The notes below the pieces were generated by a model, which was not told the DNA's origin, ran no database searches, and saw only the letters and a program-made list of their open reading frames with translations. The position numbers and the translations under genes are program-made. Shown one piece after another: positions 1-8,208 of a DNA stretch of 64,000 nucleotides. Source of the DNA: Sediminivirga luteola (GTDB lineage: Bacteria > Actinomycetota > Actinomycetes > Actinomycetales > Brevibacteriaceae); contig NZ_BMFY01000011.1 of the NCBI RefSeq assembly GCF_014639315.1, forward strand, positions 1-64,000, in the 5' to 3' direction. Within the stretch, counting starts at the first letter, position 1. Every line of letters begins with the position of its first letter.

Positions 1-118
1 GTCACACCAGTCTTCCTCCCGCTAAGGGCGGGCGCTAGTGCAACTCACATAACTACTGGACCGAATCTAGGGGGTCACTCCAACCACACCCAGGCAACTT
101 CTCTACTACGAGATCGAC

Positions 119-841
119 ATGGCCTTACAGGCCCGTCTCGGACGGCCAACCAATGTGACGGCGCCTCGCGTCTTCGGGCGTGGCATCGCTCACCTGACCG
201 CTGGCGGCGTCCGCAACTCAACGAGACCGACCGATGAGCGGGCCGCCTCCGAGGACAAGACCAGCGACATCCGAGCCCCGATCGACCGCCAGTTCGAAGA
301 GCTACTGCTGCGCGCAGGTCCAAGCACTCACGCGCGCGTGGGCCTCCCGCTCGACCTAATCAATTGGGGTGACTTGTTCGTACAGCACGAAGCCAGCGTC
401 GCTGAAGACATCGCGCGCCGGAAGATTCCGCGTGCTGAGTTGCTTCCGGCGGTCATCCACTCGGACTTCAACGACATCGCCCCGACCATCCGTGATCGAG
501 TCACGGCTGCAAGCATCAGCGCCACGGAAGTGGCCGAGTCCTTGGGCGGAGTTGGTCTTCTCCAGATCGTTGAGTCTCTCCCAACCCGACAGGTGACGAA
601 CGCGCTGCGGGTGAGCAAGCACCTCCATCCGCGTCCACATCAGAAGTGGAAGGCGAACGACTTCATCGATGTCGTCCAACTACCCGTTCCCGCTGTCTAC
701 TGCGACGTGGTGTTCACCGAGCAACAGTGGGTGCGTGCCCTGACCCGCAATAAGGACGACAAGCTCGATGAGCGTTTCGATACCAAGCTGATCTTCGAAC
801 CTGAGCAGTTGGTCGAGGTGCTGGTCGCCGCGAGCCTGTGA
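119..841 (+). CDS. Hypothetical protein, possible PIN-like nuclease C-terminus, perhaps 5'-truncated
   Basis: I do not recognise a named family with certainty. The last third reads NDFIDVVQLPVPAVYCDVVF and is followed by TEQQW, a pattern seen in uncharacterised PIN-like proteins where the acidic residues would bind metal; this is inference. The reading frame stays open upstream of the ATG at 119 back to a stop at 68-70, and the extra codons (including LLYYEID) look protein-like although they offer no good start, so the gene may have lost its 5' end. Codon use is less GC-biased at third positions than in the core genes further right, which suits an accessory gene. No upstream partner is visible because the window begins here. 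Confidence 0.5.
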   Translation: MALQARLGRPTNVTAPRVFGRGIAHLTAGGVRNSTRPTDERAASEDKTSDIRAPIDRQFEELLLRAGPSTHARVGLPLDLINWGDLFVQHEASVAEDIARRKIPRAELLPAVIHSDFNDIAPTIRDRVTAASISATEVAESLGGVGLLQIVESLPTRQVTNALRVSKHLHPRPHQKWKANDFIDVVQLPVPAVYCDVVFTEQQWVRALTRNKDDKLDERFDTKLIFEPEQLVEVLVAASL

Positions 842-911
842 CTGCGAAGGCGACGGCCCGGCCCGTCGATGGGTGCGACGAGTGATTACGACACCGAGCA
901 CGAGGGCTGGT

Positions 912-1250
912 TCATACGGATTGGCGGCGCCCGCTGGGGCGAATCTCGACGCCCTCCACGGCCAGCGCGCGTCGGACTGCCTGCTGGCTGACCCCGAACC
1001 GCAGTCCAACCTCCATCAGGCTCAGCCCTCCGGCATACAGCTCGACCGCTTCGGCGAGGTGGGACTCATCGAGACCGCGCCTGCGGATCCGGACCGAGCG
1101 GCGGACCAGATGTGCAGCAGCCGTTCGGCGGTGCACGCCGAACCGCTCACCCAGCTCCACCAGCGTCGCACCCGCCTCGTAGAGGGCCACTAGCTCGTCC
1201 ACCTGCGCCGGGCTCAGGAAGGTTTGAGTCATCCCAACTGCGCGCACCAT
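912..1250 (-). CDS. Tandem helix-turn-helix protein, recombinase-type DNA-binding domain
   Basis: The product (about 112 residues from the ATG at 1250, alternative ATG at 1232) contains two consecutive HTH units: LSPAQVDELVALYEAGATL through the RRSVRIRRRG region, then ESHLAEAVELYAGGLSLMEV through GVSQQAVRRAL. This double HTH is the kind found at the C-terminus of serine recombinases and in stand-alone proteins derived from them. No catalytic recombinase domain is present. The frame is open further upstream to a GTG at 1379, but that stretch is Arg/Pro-rich without domain character. It could be a small regulator or the orphaned DNA-binding end of a lost recombinase; the relic-rich neighbourhood makes the second idea reasonable. 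Confidence 0.6.
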   Translation of the reverse strand: MVRAVGMTQTFLSPAQVDELVALYEAGATLVELGERFGVHRRTAAAHLVRRSVRIRRRGLDESHLAEAVELYAGGLSLMEVGLRFGVSQQAVRRALAVEGVEIRPSGRRQSV

Positions 1251-1399
1251 CCGCCCCCGCGAGTCCACCACAGACGGCTCCAGAGGCCTCCGATCCCGCC
1301 GGTAGACCCCCCGCGACCTGCGAGAAGCCACTGTTTTCAAGGCTGGGCAAGGGTTCTCGAACTCTCTACGGAGGTCCACAATTTCAGACCTACTAGAAC

Positions 1400-1430
1400 A
1401 CCTGGCACCGGTCGAATCCGGTGCTGGTGC
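1400..1430. repeat. Imperfect hairpin in a gene-free stretch (1251-1630)
   Basis: Between the HTH gene and the exonuclease gene there are about 380 bases with no convincing gene. The only clear structure is a hairpin with a perfect 7-bp core (GCACCGG, 6-base loop TCGAAT, CCGGTGC) that extends with a small bulge. It lies downstream of the exonuclease gene (which runs leftward), so it could be its terminator, but no T-run follows. The core also resembles a tRNA T-arm lacking one T. Confidence 0.3.
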
Positions 1431-1630
1431 GAGGGCGACGAAGGGCTCAGTGAGTCGGATCGTCGCTCTTTCGTCTTCGCTGTGAGGTTACCGGGCACAG
1501 CGACTGACCCGCACCTGCGCACCAGATAGAAATGGCCAAGGCTTTCACCAGGCGGCGATCTTCTGCTTTAGGCCCCCTCAGAGGTCAGCGCCCGAGGATG
1601 ACCGCTTTCCCAACATCCACTGAGCGGAGA

Positions 1631-2887
1631 TCACCGGCGCCCGTACATCTCCTCATATGACGGAGCTGCTGGGCGCTGGATATTTGCTTGATCCCACGCT
1701 CGTTTGGCCGCGCGCTTGAGGGAGGACGCACAGCGGTCTCCACAGATGTGGCGCTCGTAGAGAAGCCAGTAGAGCCTGTCTGCCAGTGCACCGCCGCACC
1801 GAATACAAGGATCTCCTGGTGCTGCCCTGCCGCCGGGGTGCCGCAGCGCGGCCCTTATCCACGCGTTGTACCCCACATATCGGGCTGCTGCTTCCCGGGC
1901 CTGGTCCAGCACGTAGGCAGGAAGCCAGTGCGATGCCCGAGGGACTCTCTGTTCACGGGTGGCCTCTTCCAGGGCTTCGCGGGTGACCTCGATCCGGTCG
2001 AGAAAGTCCTGCTCGGTGAGAATCTCAAGGGGCTGCCCGGCCTCAGCGAGAAGTCGAGCCTTCTGAAGCTTGCGGGAGATCTCTGCACCTGGTCGTAGTG
2101 CTCGCGGGTCGAAGTCTCCGCTGACCACCAAAGTAGTGGTTTTCGTGACCCCGCTTTGGCTCTTCGCGCCCAAGGACTGCACCAGAGCCTGCGCTTCTGC
2201 TCGCTTCAAGGTCTGGAGGGTCCCGGTGAAGACGACCTGTTCGCCGGCCAAAGGCTCAACAGTCGATAATCCGCTGAAGTCACCGGGGGCTCTCCTCCCG
2301 GACATGCTCTTTGCAGCCTGTGCAGCACCCGCTCTGAAAAGCTCTTCCAGTGTGCTGCTGCCAGTCCTGCGAGCAAGGGCTGTGATGATGCGGGCGCACT
2401 GGAGCGCGTCTTCTTCAGCGGTGTGGTGCTCGAAATTCGGTAGCTCCAGGAAGTTTGAGACCGCTGGGAGGCGATATGAGGCCAGCGTGAGCAGGTTGCG
2501 GGAGATGATCTCCGAGTCGTACCAGGGGTTTTCCACCGGCTCGAGGTCGTAGATCATAGTGGCTTGCCCAATTGCTGAGGCGTCGAACCCGCTGTGGGCG
2601 ACAAGAGCGTCTTCCCCGGCGAAGGCCAATAGCTCGGCATAGACCTGGTCCCATTCGGGTGCTTCAGCCACGTCTGCCGGACGAATCTGATGCACACCCA
2701 TATTCCGCTCGTGGAACTCTGCCAGCTCCGCATGCGGGCGCACCAGCGACGACCAGATTTCGACTACCTCACCGTCTCGGACCCGGGCTGCACCGACCGA
2801 GCAGATGGAGGCACGCTGGGAATTGGCTGTCTCAACATCAACAGCGGTGAAGTTCAGCCCCCCGATCCTTGGCGACAACGTCTGCAT
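1631..2887 (-). CDS. DEDDh 3'-5' exonuclease (DNA polymerase III epsilon-like) with BRCT domain
   Basis: The 418-residue protein combines a DnaQ-like exonuclease and a BRCT domain. Exo motif I is FTAVDVET (Asp17, Glu19), motif II is AHSGFD (97-102), and motif III is HTAEEDA (His155, Asp160), so the catalytic DEDDh set is complete. A BRCT-like segment (about 213-300, beginning QVVFTGTLQTLKRAEAQALV) resembles the BRCT of DNA ligases. A C-terminal part of about 100 residues carries C361-x2-C364 and C382-x3-C386, which could bind zinc. I chose the ATG at 2887 because it precedes the domain closely and overlaps the upstream relic's stop by 4 bases (ATGA); the frame is open further upstream only in Arg/His/Pro-rich sequence. 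A DNA repair or processing role is likely; the exact substrate is unknown. Confidence 0.85.
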   Translation of the reverse strand: MQTLSPRIGGLNFTAVDVETANSQRASICSVGAARVRDGEVVEIWSSLVRPHAELAEFHERNMGVHQIRPADVAEAPEWDQVYAELLAFAGEDALVAHSGFDASAIGQATMIYDLEPVENPWYDSEIISRNLLTLASYRLPAVSNFLELPNFEHHTAEEDALQCARIITALARRTGSSTLEELFRAGAAQAAKSMSGRRAPGDFSGLSTVEPLAGEQVVFTGTLQTLKRAEAQALVQSLGAKSQSGVTKTTTLVVSGDFDPRALRPGAEISRKLQKARLLAEAGQPLEILTEQDFLDRIEVTREALEEATREQRVPRASHWLPAYVLDQAREAAARYVGYNAWIRAALRHPGGRAAPGDPCIRCGGALADRLYWLLYERHICGDRCASSLKRAAKRAWDQANIQRPAAPSYEEMYGRR

Positions 2888-3150
2888 CACTGCCCTTCCA
2901 GGTTCAGCTCCGGCAGGGAGCGGGTGAGGTGGAGTTCGTGGATCATGGTGAAGATCTGCGCGGCTTTGGTGCCAGCACCGTTGACGAAGATCCGCCAAAG
3001 CCGGGTTCGACGATGCCAGCCGGCAACCCGCTCATCGAGGCGAGGAGCGCGACGTTCGACGGTTTCGTCGTCCCACCCAGCACGTTCGACTGCCCAGTGC
3101 AGCAGATCGGGGGCAACCTCAACGCGCACGGCCACCCCGATCACCTCCAC
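2887..3150 (-). pseudogene. ImmA/IrrE-family metallopeptidase relic with internal deletion
   Basis: The first part (VRVEVAPDLLHWAVERAGWD, then RRAPRLDERVAGWHRRT) is the N-terminal segment typical of the ImmA/IrrE toxin-antitoxin and phage regulators. It then jumps directly to FVNGAGTKAAQIFTMIHEL, which in intact members lies over 100 residues later and holds the zinc-binding HExxH. Here the motif reads HELHLTRS, so the second zinc histidine is out of place and the rest of the domain is replaced by a short tail. I read this as a gene with a large in-frame internal deletion plus a frameshifted 3' end. The 87-codon frame still ends in an ATGA overlap with the exonuclease gene. Activity is very unlikely. 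Confidence 0.75.
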
Positions 3151-3345
3151 TCAGTCGCCAGTTGACACGCTGCCTTCACTGAGATTCTACGGCGCGGGAC
3201 CGACACAGCAGCCGGCGACGAGCCGCACAGCGTGGGGATGGAGCGCCAGTAGCCGGCACTCCAGAGCCCCTTGCGCCGGCTACATGTCTCAGCAGTGCTG
3301 GCAGAGCGGGCACCCGTACACTGCGAGGCCGGGGTAAGCAGCTAC

Positions 3346-3560
3346 GGCCGTCACCGGGTTCCAGGGCTGCGCCGCGTCGCGGGGAACTCGCGCAACTGGC
3401 CGGGGTCTCGAAGACCTATCTGACCCGGCTGGAACAGGGCCAGTCACAAAACGCCTCTGATGCTGTGATCGTTGCCCTCGCCCGCCCTCTTCAGCTCGCG
3501 CCACTGAACAGGCGCACCTGTTCACGCTCGCTCACGCCGTACCGGCAAAGCGCTGCCGCG
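3346..3560 (+). pseudogene. MmyB-like XRE-family regulator relic, two frameshifts
   Basis: Three pieces of one HTH protein can be read in successive frames: GRHRVPGLRR (from 3346), then RGELAQLAGVSKTYLTRLEQ and GQSQNASDAVIVALARPLQL (from about 3378), then QAHLFTLAHAVPAK (about 3510-3555). Together they match the XRE domain at the N-terminus of MmyB-like regulators (LRREELAxLAGVS, RLEQGxxxNAS, ALARALxL). At least two frame changes break it and the ligand-binding domain that should follow is missing. It cannot make a working regulator. Confidence 0.75.
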
Positions 3561-3606
3561 CCAGGTGCCGGCAGCCGTTTTTCCCGACAAGGCGATGACA
3601 AACTCG

Positions 3607-3969
3607 CTACGGGATCGGCGTCTGCTGGTAGGACGCCAGCCTCCACTCGTCCCCGGCCTTCACATAGACACTGGACATCCACGCCTCGAACGCAGGCTCG
3701 GCGTCACCCCGCCAGGCCTTTCCACGGTAGACGAGGACGGCAGCGTCGTCGCTGCTATGGACGAGACGCTCCTCGGAAATCTCGTACGAGCTCCACGGCG
3801 GCGCATCGTTCAACGAAGCGACGACCTGATCACGGTCGAGCACGAAGCCATGGGCCAGGGTCATGACGCCTTCGTCGGTCATCATCTTCCCGTAGAAATC
3901 TGCTCCTGCGCTGTTGCACAGGGACTTCCACCCTTGATGCTCCAGCTCCAGCAGTTCGGTGAGGTCCAT
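3607..3969 (-). CDS. NTF2-like / DUF4440 family protein
   Basis: The 120-residue protein has the pattern of a SnoaL/NTF2-like fold: N-terminal helix MDLTELLELEHQGWKSLC, a conserved-looking FYGKMMTDEGVMTLAHGFVL, and a C-terminal strand SVYVKAGDEWRLASYQQTPI typical of DUF4440 proteins. Such proteins bind small molecules or act as minor enzymes; no specific substrate can be read here. It stands alone between a regulator relic and the AraC-type regulator gene on the same strand, with about 117 bases in between. Full length for the family. Confidence 0.8.
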   Translation of the reverse strand: MDLTELLELEHQGWKSLCNSAGADFYGKMMTDEGVMTLAHGFVLDRDQVVASLNDAPPWSSYEISEERLVHSSDDAAVLVYRGKAWRGDAEPAFEAWMSSVYVKAGDEWRLASYQQTPIP

Positions 3970-4086
3970 AACGCCACCCTAGACGCAATGCGGTAGCCCG
4001 CCCAGGGTTCTTTCGGCGCCAGGTGCCGACGGCCGTGTGTGCCGCCGGGACTCATGCCCCCCCGGCGGCGCGCGACCGTCACAGAA

Positions 4087-4953
4087 TCAGCCGTCCTTCT
4101 CCACGGGCATCCAGAGTTCACAGCTCGCCTCAGCCCCGGTGAAGCTCAGGTAGCGCAGCAGAGTCGGGCCGGGACGCAACCGCCAGGGGTTGGAGGGGAA
4201 CCAGTCGGTGGCCGTCGCCGCCCATAGCTTCTGCAACGCCTCCGGATGCGGGCCCTGCGAGGAGAATACCGCCCAGTCACCTGACTCCACGGTGATCGAG
4301 TCCAGCCCGGCAGGGACCTCAGTGCCTTCGGAAAGCGCGACGCCGTGCATATAGGTCAGCAGGGACCCCTCCGCGGCGTCGGGATCCGAGCCGTAGGTGA
4401 CCGCCAGGATGCCGGCGGGTTCGCCGTCGTTGAGCTGCTTGAGCCGAAGGTTCTGCTCGTCCGTGATGGACGCGACGTGCTTCTGGATGTGAGGGTTCAC
4501 ACCCTCGTAAATCAGCGGAACCTCGACGGCGTGGCCTGCGAGGACGAGTTCGGGTTTCGCGGTGATGGTGACGTCCATCGGGACATTCCCTTCTACGCTC
4601 AGGCGGAACCTGAGCGTGGATTGCGTACGGAGAGGACCGCCGTCGCGCCGCACCGTGGCCGGGCTGGCGCCGTGCACTGAATGGAATGCCCGCCCGAAAG
4701 CCTCGGCGGAGCCGTAACCGTACTTCATGGCGACATCGAGCAGTCGGTCTCCCCCGTGGGTGAGATCGGCTGCGGCCAGTGTCATCCGGCGGCGGCGCAC
4801 GTACTCCGAGAGCGGCATCCCGGCCAGTGCTGAGAACATCCGGCGCAGGTGGTACTCGGTGGTCGCATGCCGCCGGGCGAAACCGGCCCAGTCGATCTCC
4901 TCGGTGAGTTCCTCCTCCACGGCGGCGACCAGGGCGTTGAGTGTGCGGATCAT
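4087..4953 (-). CDS. AraC-family transcriptional regulator with GyrI-like effector domain
   Basis: The N-terminal part (about residues 20-110) is an AraC-type double HTH: EYHLRRMFSALAGMPLSEYV, then RLLDVAMKYGYGSAEAFGRA and FHSVHGASPATVRR. The rest (about 120-288) reads as a GyrI-like small-molecule-binding domain, beginning PMDVTITAKPELVLAGHAV and ending with the SFTGAEASCELWMPVEKDG segment. I chose the ATG at 4953 because the six preceding codons from 4971 overlap a likely ribosome-binding stretch (AAGGAGGACCGC). Members of this architecture usually answer to hydrophobic or antibiotic-like ligands. The target genes are not evident from the neighbours. Confidence 0.88.
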   Translation of the reverse strand: MIRTLNALVAAVEEELTEEIDWAGFARRHATTEYHLRRMFSALAGMPLSEYVRRRRMTLAAADLTHGGDRLLDVAMKYGYGSAEAFGRAFHSVHGASPATVRRDGGPLRTQSTLRFRLSVEGNVPMDVTITAKPELVLAGHAVEVPLIYEGVNPHIQKHVASITDEQNLRLKQLNDGEPAGILAVTYGSDPDAAEGSLLTYMHGVALSEGTEVPAGLDSITVESGDWAVFSSQGPHPEALQKLWAATATDWFPSNPWRLRPGPTLLRYLSFTGAEASCELWMPVEKDG

Positions 4954-5046
4954 GCGGTCCTCCTTACGCATCCCATCCTCGGCGCCGGAGGGACCCTCCG
5001 GCCCGACAATCCAGGACGCCTTCGATCAGCCTGGCTCCGGCCCGCT

Positions 5047-5380
5047 CAGGTGTCCCGTAGTCATTCGGCCTACTTCGGGCCCGGTGCCTCGCAGATGCTC
5101 TTCTGCTACGAGATCCTGGGCCATGATTTCACCGATGCCATAGCCGGTCACCACGGGTTCCACTCGGACCCGCAGCCCGCCGATGGCATCCGGGACCTCT
5201 CCCTGCGCCCCCGGCTGGTCTCCTGCATCGCCTGGCCGATGATGCCCTGGTCGGTGACGCCGGCAGCGACGGGGCAGCCAGCCTCGCCGATCTCTTCGGC
5301 CGCCGCCTGGCCACCTTCTCGCTTGGAAGGACTCCCTCAGCGCCTGACACGAGGATCCGCGGTCCGACTCTCGCCCGCTG
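5047..5380 (+). pseudogene. Unassigned coding debris in a 470-base gap
   Basis: From 4954 to 5421 there is no intact gene. On the plus strand two neighbouring frames each carry a stretch with strong G/C preference at third positions: ASQMLFCYEILGHDFTDAIA onward (about 5090-5230), then RLADDALVGDAGSDG followed by ASLADLFGRRLATFSLG (about 5230-5330). This looks like one gene broken by a frameshift and missing its ends. I cannot name the family. The minus strand also has readable frames but with weaker third-position bias. Confidence 0.25.
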
Positions 5381-5421
5381 CCTTAGAGTGGACAGCGGAC
5401 GCCGACGATTCACGGGGACGT

Positions 5422-5967
5422 ATGCTGACGGATTTTGTGCGGGACCATGCCTTCACGATCGCCTGGTTCGGGCTGATGGCGTTCGTCTGGTTCGGCTGGG
5501 GTCAAGAGGATCCGCCTCGCAGCTGGCGCTGGAAACTGGGCCTGGGCTCGGCCGCCGGGGCAGCATTGGCGGGGGGCTTCGGGTTCTCCGTCGCCCGGCA
5601 CTGGGACAGCGGCTCCGCCCTGGAGGGCCGGTACGAATGGTTCGGCCTCCTCGTGCTGGCCGAGGTGCTCGCCGCTGCGGCGGGGGCGGTATATCTCATC
5701 AGGAAGAAGCGCTCTCGCTGGATCGCGTGGTGGGTGGGCCTCGTCGTCGCGCTTCACTTCGTCCCCCTGGCGCTCCTGCTGGCGGACCTCTCGCTGGTAC
5801 TGCTCGGGGCCATCCAGACGGCCGGCCTGCTCCTGCTCGTGCGTCCGCTGCGGCATCAGAAACAGGCGACCAGCCGCCTGGTGGGGCCGCTCATGGGCCT
5901 CACGCTCCTGGCGTTCGGACTGGTGTCCGCCATGCTCTTCATCGCTGGCGAAGGAAGTCCTTGGTAG
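5422..5967 (+). CDS. Membrane protein, about five or six transmembrane segments
   Basis: The 181-residue product starts at the ATG at 5422 (MLTDFVRDHAFTIAWFGLMA). Hydrophobic segments are visible at FTIAWFGLMAFVWFGW, LGLGSAAGAALAGGFGFSVA, EWFGLLVLAEVLAAAAGAVY, WIAWWVGLVVALHFVPLALL and the two following stretches near the C-terminus. The frame is open upstream of the ATG through the debris described before it, which I do not regard as part of the gene. No known family motif is evident. It is followed 46 bases later by another membrane-protein gene on the same strand, so the two may be co-transcribed. Confidence 0.7.
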   Translation: MLTDFVRDHAFTIAWFGLMAFVWFGWGQEDPPRSWRWKLGLGSAAGAALAGGFGFSVARHWDSGSALEGRYEWFGLLVLAEVLAAAAGAVYLIRKKRSRWIAWWVGLVVALHFVPLALLLADLSLVLLGAIQTAGLLLLVRPLRHQKQATSRLVGPLMGLTLLAFGLVSAMLFIAGEGSPW

Positions 5968-6013
5968 CTAAAGACCGGTTCTGCTGCACAGGCCAGCCCG
6001 GTACGCTGACGAT

Positions 6014-6601
6014 ATGAGCACCCCTCCCCCATGGGAACCCCCGCACAGCTCTGATCGCGGAGCAATGCCGCTCCCGCCGCCCCCGCCCGGGTATCCGGCG
6101 AAGCCCTCCCCCGCTCACCCCAATGCCGCGGTTCCGGGTAACAATCCACGCCGGCCGCCCTTCCCCGCCAGCATCTCCCAGGACGGGAGACTGCCATGGG
6201 TGTTCGGGCTGCTCTCGTTCATCGGCCTCCCGTTCCTGTCCCTGCTGGCCCCGGGCATCACCATGATCGTCCTGGGACTCCGTCAGCGGCGGAAGAACCC
6301 TGTCGCGGCGCATCTCGGACGCAGGGCGGCGATCTTCGGGGCCGTCAACACCGGGATCGTCGTGCTCTATCTCCTGGTGCTGTTCGTCGCCAGCTCCATC
6401 TACGACGGCGGTGTCCGCTTCGAGGACAACCCCGTGCTGATCGCGGGATTCGCCATCCCCGTGGCCATCTACATCGTCGCCGTCGGACCGTTGCTGAACC
6501 TGGTCCTGGCGATCATCGCGCTGGCGCGGCCGGTGAGCCAGGAGAAGGCCGACAAGATCCTGAACCGGGCACACCCCGGGCCAGCCACGATGACCGGATG
6601 A
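6014..6601 (+). CDS. DUF4190/DUF4870-like small membrane protein with proline-rich N-terminus
   Basis: Residues 1-60 are cytoplasmic-looking and rich in Pro, Ser and His (PLPPPPPGYPAKPSPAHP). They are followed by hydrophobic segments, including WVFGLLSFIGLPFLSLLAPG, AAIFGAVNTGIVVLYLLVLF, AGFAIPVAIYIVAVGPLLNL and a final one running into LVLAIIALARP. The Pro-rich head followed by a short helical bundle is common in actinobacterial DUF4190-like proteins, often near cell-envelope functions, but the family assignment here is by overall look only. Function unknown. Confidence 0.7.
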   Translation: MSTPPPWEPPHSSDRGAMPLPPPPPGYPAKPSPAHPNAAVPGNNPRRPPFPASISQDGRLPWVFGLLSFIGLPFLSLLAPGITMIVLGLRQRRKNPVAAHLGRRAAIFGAVNTGIVVLYLLVLFVASSIYDGGVRFEDNPVLIAGFAIPVAIYIVAVGPLLNLVLAIIALARPVSQEKADKILNRAHPGPATMTG

Positions 6602-6683
6602 CGACCCCGCCGGAACCAGCTTCCGCCGGGCATCCCGCCGGGCCGGGTGCACCCGTCCGCTAGAGGGCAGGTACCCTTGGCGG

Positions 6684-8108
6684 GTGAATTCCCGCACTCG
6701 CACCGCTTCCGCAGAGCGTTCCGCCGGCACGCTGGAACGCGCCCTCACCCCCGGCCAGATGGCGATGATCGCCATGGGCTCGGCCCTCGGCACCGGTCTG
6801 TTCCTCGGCGCCGGCGCGGCGATCGGAGTCGCCGGACCCGGCGTCATCGTCACCTTCGCGATCGGCTCCCTCATCGCCGCGTGCATCGCCGCATGCATGG
6901 GCGAGATGGCCTCCCGCCATCCGGTGCGCGGCGGCTTCGGGACCCTCGCCTCACATTTCCTCCACCCGTTCTGGGGCTACCTCGCCCGCTGGTGCTACTG
7001 GTTCGTCACCGTCGCCGTGACCGGCTCCGAACTCGTCGCAGTGGCGACCTACCTGACCTTCTGGTGGCCGCAGTTCCCGCTGTGGCTCGGCATCGCCCTC
7101 TTCGCCGCGCTCATCCTCACCCTCAATCTCATCAGCGTGAAGAGCTTCGGCATCGTCGAGTTCGCGCTCTCGTCCATCAAGGTCATCGCCGTGGCCGCGT
7201 TCATCGTCATCGGCTTCCTGCTCATCTTCTTCGGACTGCCCGGCCAGAGCCCGGCGGGGGTGGGCAACCTCGTCGCGGACGGCGGTTTCCTGCCCGGTGG
7301 TGCCACCGCGGTATGGATCGCCCTGTCGATCGTGATGTTCTCCTTCGGCGGTATCGAGCTCATCTCCGTGGCCGCCGCGGAGGCCAGGAACCCGGGCCCC
7401 TCGGTACGCACCGCGGCGAAGACGATCATGATCAGGCTCGCGTTCTTCTACGTCGTCGCGGTGGCGATCATCGTCTGCCTGGTGCCATGGCGGACCGCGG
7501 CAGGTGGCGAGGACGTCACCCACAGCCCCTTCGTCATGGTCTTCGACCTCATCGGCATCCCCGCCGCCGGCGTGACGAACTTCATCGTGCTCATCGCCGC
7601 CCTCTCCGCGGCCAACGCGAACCTCTACGCCGGCGGCCGCCTGCTGCATGCCCTCTCGGCCGAACGGATGGCTCCGGCACCGCTCGCCCGCACCAGTCGC
7701 GGCCAGGTGCCGGTGGCGGCGACGCTCGCCTCGACCGGAGGCATCGCGGCCGCCGCCGCCATGGCGGCCAGCGGGGTCGGCAATGTCTTCCTCATCATGA
7801 TCTCCATCGTGACCTTCGTGGTCCTGGTGGTGTGGGGCCTGATCCTGGTGACCTACATCGCGTACTGGCGCAGGCGGGAACAGGCCGCCCCCTTCACCGT
7901 CCCCGGCGGGCCCGTCGTCGCGGCGACCGGACTCGTCGGCATCGCCGCGGTCTTCGCCACCGTCGCCGTCGTACCGGACATGCAGCTCGCAGCAGCGGTC
8001 GGCCTGCCGTTCATCGCCGTCCTCTCACTGGCGTACTGGCTGGGCGTCCGGCACCGCATCGACCCTGCTGAGACCGCCCGCGCCCTCGCGGAAGCCGAAC
8101 AGGCCTGA
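6684..8108 (+). CDS. APC-superfamily amino-acid permease (AAT type)
   Basis: The 474-residue protein begins at a GTG and has about twelve hydrophobic segments. The first carries the signature MIAMGSALGTGLFLGAGAAI, and MGEMASRHPVRGGFGTLASH follows the second or third, as in the GABA/proline/aromatic amino-acid permeases of the AAT group. FSFGGIELISVAAAEARNPG matches the conserved TM6 region (FGGxExxxxxxxExxxP). It should import an amino acid with protons across the cytoplasmic membrane; the substrate cannot be told. It seems to be a single-gene unit, 82 bases after the preceding gene. Length is normal. Confidence 0.9.
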   Translation: MNSRTRTASAERSAGTLERALTPGQMAMIAMGSALGTGLFLGAGAAIGVAGPGVIVTFAIGSLIAACIAACMGEMASRHPVRGGFGTLASHFLHPFWGYLARWCYWFVTVAVTGSELVAVATYLTFWWPQFPLWLGIALFAALILTLNLISVKSFGIVEFALSSIKVIAVAAFIVIGFLLIFFGLPGQSPAGVGNLVADGGFLPGGATAVWIALSIVMFSFGGIELISVAAAEARNPGPSVRTAAKTIMIRLAFFYVVAVAIIVCLVPWRTAAGGEDVTHSPFVMVFDLIGIPAAGVTNFIVLIAALSAANANLYAGGRLLHALSAERMAPAPLARTSRGQVPVAATLASTGGIAAAAAMAASGVGNVFLIMISIVTFVVLVVWGLILVTYIAYWRRREQAAPFTVPGGPVVAATGLVGIAAVFATVAVVPDMQLAAAVGLPFIAVLSLAYWLGVRHRIDPAETARALAEAEQA

Positions 8109-8208
8109 TCCGTTACAGCTCAGCTGAGAGAGTTTGCCTTTCGCGCAAGACGATTGCCTTTCCACCCTCCCAGCAGACAGGATCGAGGGGACCAGGAGGA
8201 GGCACCCC

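Noticed and set aside
1405-1424. Partial tRNA gene
   Set aside because: Only a T-arm-like hairpin with one base missing is present; no anticodon arm or acceptor stem can be found.
4849-5421. An upstream extension of the membrane protein at 5422-5967
   Set aside because: It runs through the AraC gene's 5' end on the opposite strand and changes character; the remnant in it is better read as debris.
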